Assembly (NCBI GenBank): GCA_032718565.1
Contig: JAVGVS010000044.1
Coordinates: forward strand, 2,196,165-2,260,164
Direction of reading: 5' to 3'
Length of the DNA: 64,000 nt
Source: Distichodus sexfasciatus
Taxonomy: Eukaryota > Chordata > Actinopteri > Characiformes > Distichodontidae
Program-made: the position numbers and the translations under genes
The notes under the pieces: model-generated
Seen by the model: only the letters and a program-made list of their open reading frames with translations
Databases searched by the model: none
Told to the model about the DNA's origin: nothing
Part shown: in pieces, positions 60,701-64,000 of the stretch
Layout: the number at the start of each line of letters is the position of its first letter
How positions within the stretch are numbered: the first letter of the stretch is position 1

Positions 60701-63700
60701 TATATCTTCTTGGAATTATTGTTTAAAAAGACTTCTATTTATTTCTTCTCATTGAATTTACTTCTTTGTAGTCACCTGTTTATTCTGCTGTCAGTTATTT
60801 TGAGGCTATGTTCCGATCGTTCATGCCGGAGGACGGCCAAGTGAACATCTCCATTGGTGAGATGGTGCCCAGCAAGCAGGCCTTTGAGTCCATGCTGCGC
60901 TACATCTACTACGGAGACGTCAACATGCCCCCGGAAGACTCTCTGTATCCTTCCATTCGATACTCAACTTGCTCATAGCTCCTTTTTCCTACAGTACTTA
61001 ACTCAGTATATGTGTAAATGGAAGACTGCTGGGAAACCGTTAATCATGTATCATGTTAATTACAGCAGTTAATCTCATGTTTAGAATACCATTTTAAAAC
61101 AAATGTGTGGAATAAAGAAATGCATATTAAGGAAAACCAGCATATTTTTAATGTCAGTCAGAGCAACATCTACGCTAGAATTAGGGCTGGAAGTTTGGGC
61201 CAGCGTTGGTCATTTGATTAATATGTGTTAAAAAAAGAAAGTTTCCAGACTAGTCACAAATGTAACAAGTAAATAACAGTAGAAATCAGTTATTCCATTA
61301 GCATTACAACAAATCACAAGTTAAAATCAGTGTTAATTAGCATACACTGAGATTACGTTTGGATAGATAGATCAATTCTTTGATCAGTCAAACACGCAAA
61401 GAGGTTGTGTTTTCAATCAGGTAGTCATGCAAGTAGGCAAAGAAGGGAGTGATTATTTGTCATTGTGAACACACCACAGCACACAGTGCACCACAGCGAA
61501 ATGTGACCTCTGTATTTGACCTATCCATGATGGAGCAGGGTTCAGTTTTGGCATCGTCCAGGGAGCAGTGCTTTGGTATGGTACCTCAGTGGTACCTTTA
61601 CCGGGCCGGGACTTGAACCGGCAACATTCTGATCATGGGGCCAACTCTCTAACAGTTACGCTACCAACTGCCCCATAAGAAGTAGAGAATCTCCAGAACA
61701 ATGGGCCCCATTCACCAACTGTTCTTAAGAACAAAATTGTACATAGTTTTCACAAAGATTCTCATATACATTCTTCCTTCATAAGAATTGAATCTACCAA
61801 TGCTAAAGAGTGCTTCATTTTATTGCATGTCTGTGCAAAACATTACCATAATTCTAGTTATTATACTATTTCATATTTAATATGTAATAATGTACTATTT
61901 AAATATTTTAACTCTCTTAAGATCAAATGGTAGAAAAGTAATAAAGGAAATTATCGGTGAATGAGGCCCAATGTTCTGTTAATAAATAAAGCCACCAGAT
62001 GTCAGTATGTACTGTAGTATGGAAGCTAGTTTTAAAGTTTTTGAGTAATAGCCTCTCAAAAGTGGAAAATAATAAAAGCCTTTCATATTATAAGTTTAGA
62101 TCATAAACAAAAAAGGGCACACATTGCTTAAGTTAAATAGAATTTTCAATTTTAGAGAATGTAACAAAATCTCTTTGTTGGTGTCTTTGGGTAACAAAAG
62201 AACTGCTTTTTCCCCCTTAACCTGAGCACAGGTACCTGTTTGCAGCTCCGTATTATTATGGCTTCTCCAACAACAGACTGCAGGCCTATTGCAAGCAGAA
62301 CCTGGAGATGAATGTGACTGTGGAGAACGTCTTACAGGTCAGTGTGTTTTTCAGCTTAAAATATTTAGGACCAGACCTTTTCAGATGGTTATTATTAAGT
62401 GAACTACTTTTCCCGTGTGCTGTCTCCTTCACTGTTCTCTGTCTTGTTCTTAGATCCTTGAGGCAGCAGATAAGACTCAGGCTCTGGACATGAAGAAACA
62501 CTGCCTGCACATTATTGTGCACCAGTTTATTAAGGTGGGTTTGCGGCTGAGTGGAGCACTGAGGGTCTGCTGGCTGTCGGCTCGTGGCTAAACCGTCTCA
62601 TCGTCTGCATCCCTAATTGGGGCAGTGAAAAAGATCGACTGAACCTTTTTTGGGCTTCAAATCTGTTGGAAATAATGAAGTGAACACACAAGTGTTAATC
62701 TTGTTAGTGAATGTAATGTCGGCGAATGTTAGGGGTATAACGGTTCTGAAACCATAAGATGGACACGTTCACACCCCGCCCAGTTCCTTTCTGCCAACTT
62801 GAAATTCAATTATTTCCATTTGGTACAGACCTTCGGGCCTGAAAGGTCCTTCTCATTTATTTTTGTTTCACAAACCCCTGTGACTTCAGACTGTGTCTCA
62901 GACTCTGATTACAACTTCTCATTAGACCTACTTGAGATCAGAAATGACTTTTTAACATGTACTCATTTGCCTGATCTCTCTTAACTTGATATTTTTTGTT
63001 AGTGTAAATGAATTAAATAACATTCAGCATATTGGCAAGTCTACAGCCTGCACAGTCATAAAAATTAAGACAAATAGAAAGATTTGTGAAAATGTCAAGT
63101 TTGCCTAGTTTATGGTGTTACATTAAGTCAGATTTTTCAATCTTACAATGTCGATTGTAAAAATATTTTAAGTTTTGCACGGCAGGCAAATGTACCAGCA
63201 TATGCTGTACGATGTGTTGGGACGCTGCCAGTCTCTCCTGCCTTGTGAGATGCCTCAGTCTCGCCAGGGATCGACAGAGTCTCAGAGCCATCTCTCGACT
63301 TAATATATTTTCGAACTGCATTAGGGTTCATCGGACGGCATCTCCATCGTAAGTCGGGGATTGCCTGTAAACAAAATTAAATAAAAAATGAGCTATGAAT
63401 GACACTTAACTCAAAACTGAGGACTTAACCAACCTGTGGATTTGGAGAACCATTACACCCATAGTGAATGTGGTCAGTAAAGTTTTACAAGCAAAGTATA
63501 CAAGCAGTTATGAAATGGTGCTCGCATGCAGCATGACGCCGCCACTCCGGAAATACAAAAACTTCCTTTTTGCCTTCTTTTTTTTGGCTCTGTTTTATTT
63601 GCCTGTACATTTACACCGGCCTCCTCGAGCTCCTGAATGGCTTGTGTGGTTTTGTTTACTGTTTACAGCTTGTTTATTTGTTTTGCTCTCCTCTCCTTCC

Positions 63701-63824
63701 CCTAAAGGTGTCCAAGCTCCCCAACCTGCGATCGCTCAGCCAGCCGCTGCTGTTGGACATCATAGAGTCTCTGGCATCACACATATCAGATAAACAGTGT
63801 GCCGAGATGAGCTCCGATATATGA
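51761..63824 (+). CDS. lztr1: Leucine zipper-like transcription regulator 1, Kelch/BTB-BACK adaptor (20 coding exons)
   Basis: LZTR1 is a substrate adaptor of CUL3 ubiquitin ligase that lowers RIT1 and other RAS-family GTPases; it acts on endomembranes. Exons: 51761-51930, 52256-52318, 53252-53308, 54483-54562, 55215-55323, 55425-55505, 56094-56151, 56377-56516, 56919-57120, 57757-57867, 58391-58483, 59266-59361, 59482-59671, 59785-59954, 60181-60337, 60431-60557, 60795-60944, 62232-62337, 62454-62534, 63708-63824. All phases join; 785 residues (human 840). Kelch blades (YVFGGDNG, FVFGGYTG, WIFAGYDG, FVFSGQSG, YVFGGAADN, YIFGGTVDN) fill residues about 60-355. BTB1 (FCDVEF) with BACK, and BTB2 (FCDIILLLDGH) with BACK, follow; the end is CAEMSSDI. 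The ATG at 51782 has a better initiation context than the one at 51761. The intron after exon 17 is U12-type. The roughly 50-residue linker between the fifth and sixth Kelch blades of mammals is absent. Confidence 0.96.
52552..53170 (+). repeat. Dispersed repeat with internal tandem copies
   Basis: Starts AAAGTCAAAGTCAACTTTATTG. Contains repeated units of about 110-130 bp sharing GTTATAATATGACAGATACT and GTGCAAATTGACATTT. It fills most of lztr1 intron 2. Reverse fragments of its start lie at 2983 and 20617. Confidence 0.65.
53368..54361. mobile_element. Non-autonomous hAT element with 8-bp target duplication
   Basis: Ends CAGGGGTCGGCAACC and GGTTGCCGACCCCTG are perfect inverses. The 8-mer CCCTAACC flanks both sides (53360-53367 and 54362-54369). 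The 994-bp body has no long frame resembling a hAT transposase. It contains an imperfect hairpin at about 54033-54150. In lztr1 intron 3. Confidence 0.9.
54033..54150. repeat. Short direct and inverted repeats forming a hairpin
   Basis: TTCTGACTTTAATCTCACAA occurs almost twice in tandem (from about 54055), and its inverse TTGTGAGATTAAAGTCAGAA follows at about 54114. Lies inside the hAT element. Confidence 0.75.
54710..55165. mobile_element. Second, more decayed Harbinger-like copy
   Basis: Starts CTCTTTTCCACTGTGGTGG and ends with GGCACCGGTTCCAATTAAG then AAAAAGAGG, echoing the ends of the element at 3376 (same GGTGCCGGT-type motifs). No coding remnant. It lies in lztr1 intron 4. Confidence 0.5.
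56640..56880. repeat. Dispersed repeat, same family as 8876 and 23861
   Basis: TACTGTAAATATCCTCATATG, GGGCGGAGTCACATGACAGC and GGGAAAGTATTGACAGAATC match the other copies. In lztr1 intron 8. Confidence 0.6.
57421..57690. repeat. Dispersed repeat, pair with 63175
   Basis: GTTACGATGGTTTGACTTAG near the start and ATGTTGGGACGCTGCC, GCCTTGTGAGATGCCTCA in the body, ending ACAATGGGGTCATCTG. In lztr1 intron 9. Confidence 0.65.
58564..58808. mobile_element. MITE with ends GGGCCTCATTCACC, copy 2
   Basis: GGGCCTCGTTCACTAACC at the left and TTGGTGAATGAGGCCC at the right are inverses of each other. In lztr1 intron 11. Confidence 0.75.
58850..59215. repeat. Dispersed repeat in lztr1 intron 11
   Basis: Begins AGAGGTTGACCGATATTAG with GGGCCGATATTGATACC and ends near TCGGTGATGG and GATAATCGGCTAAATG. 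The GACCGATAT motif is typical of a widespread teleost repeat. Not classified. Confidence 0.5.
61446..61675 (-). mobile_element. tRNA-derived SINE, family A, copy 5
   Basis: Reverse copy: ATTATTTGTCATTGTGAAC, GTGCACCACAGCGAAATGTG, GTACCTCAGTGGTACCTTTA and the reverse box B GACTTGAACCGGCAAC. Inside the U12-type intron of lztr1. Confidence 0.8.
61703..61969. mobile_element. MITE with ends GGGCCTCATTCACC, copy 3
   Basis: GGGCCCCATTCACCAACTG at the left and ATCGGTGAATGAGGCCC at the right; interior related to copies 1 and 2. Inside the U12-type lztr1 intron. Confidence 0.75.
63175..63370. repeat. Dispersed repeat, partner of 57421
   Basis: GTGTTGGGACGCTGCCAG and GCCTTGTGAGATGCCTCAG match 57421. 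Ends CATCGTAAGTCGGGGATTGC, the inverse of the ACTTACGATGG-type start. In lztr1 intron 19. Confidence 0.65.
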
Positions 63825-64000
63825 GTTTCTCTTCTCTCATCTTCTCTCCTCCCGTTTATTTATTCCTCTGTCTCATGTAGTGTATGAGTTATATCTCTCT
63901 CCCCCTTTCCTCTCTATGCCTCTTATTCTCTGTCATGCTCTTCACACCCATCCGTGTCGAGATGAGATGCTGGAGAGGGAATTTAGGTTTTTGCGTTTGA
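63825..64000 (+). other. lztr1: 3' UTR of lztr1, cut by window end
   Basis: CT-rich sequence following the lztr1 stop codon. No polyadenylation signal is visible before the window ends. Confidence 0.5.

Larger units (their letters stand above)
60945..62231 (+). other. lztr1: U12-type (minor spliceosome) intron of lztr1
   Basis: The donor after exon 17 reads GTATCCTTCC, matching the U12 5' splice consensus RTATCCTTT and not the U2 one. The segment CCCTTAAC (CCTTAAC at 62215-62221) sits 11 nt before the acceptor, where a U12 branch point belongs; the intron ends CACAG. Human LZTR1 is known to contain a minor intron at the corresponding place. The intron holds a SINE and a GGGCCTCATTCACC-type MITE. 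Confidence 0.8.

Overview
The window is vertebrate nuclear DNA, most likely from a ray-finned (teleost) fish. The four genes are vertebrate-specific or vertebrate-like in protein sequence and exon layout, the introns are short, and the AT-rich spacers and introns are packed with fish-style tRNA-derived SINEs, hAT- and Harbinger-like elements and foldback MITEs. There is no bacterial or viral gene and no CRISPR array. The species cannot be named from the sequence. Family and human-protein comparisons below are from memory, not from a search.

Layout: pes1 (pescadillo, 15 coding exons, minus, 1054-15570) lies head-to-head with p2rx2 (P2X2 ATP-gated channel, 12 coding exons, plus, 17167-22842). 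p2rx2 converges tail-to-tail on pole (DNA polymerase epsilon catalytic subunit, 49 coding exons, minus, 25011-50738). pole is head-to-head with lztr1 (Kelch/BTB-BACK adaptor of CUL3, 20 coding exons, plus, 51761-63824). Every exon-exon phase was checked by hand. pes1, p2rx2, lztr1 and 43 of the 49 pole exons join in frame with AG acceptors and GT donors.

Three things stand out. First, six neighbouring pole exons between 39180 and 43314, covering the polymerase palm, carry scattered small indels and stops while the rest of the gene is clean; an error-rich assembly patch is the leading explanation, real decay the alternative. Second, the P2X2 protein keeps all ten ectodomain cysteines but has lost both of the classical ATP-phosphate lysines (the TKVKG motif reads TEMRG) and two residues of the NFR motif. 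Third, lztr1 keeps a minor-spliceosome (U12-type) intron. The gene order also joins genes that in human sit on chromosome 22 (PES1, LZTR1) and 12q24 (P2RX2, POLE), as expected for the ancestral 12/22 linkage.

The genes are not a pathway. pole and pes1 are growth genes (DNA replication; 60S ribosome biogenesis), lztr1 is a RAS-family ubiquitin-ligase adaptor, and p2rx2 is a tissue-restricted ion channel. The two head-to-head spacers look like shared promoter regions, with E2F and CCAAT matches between pole and lztr1 and an E-box upstream of pes1. I found no novel multi-gene system.
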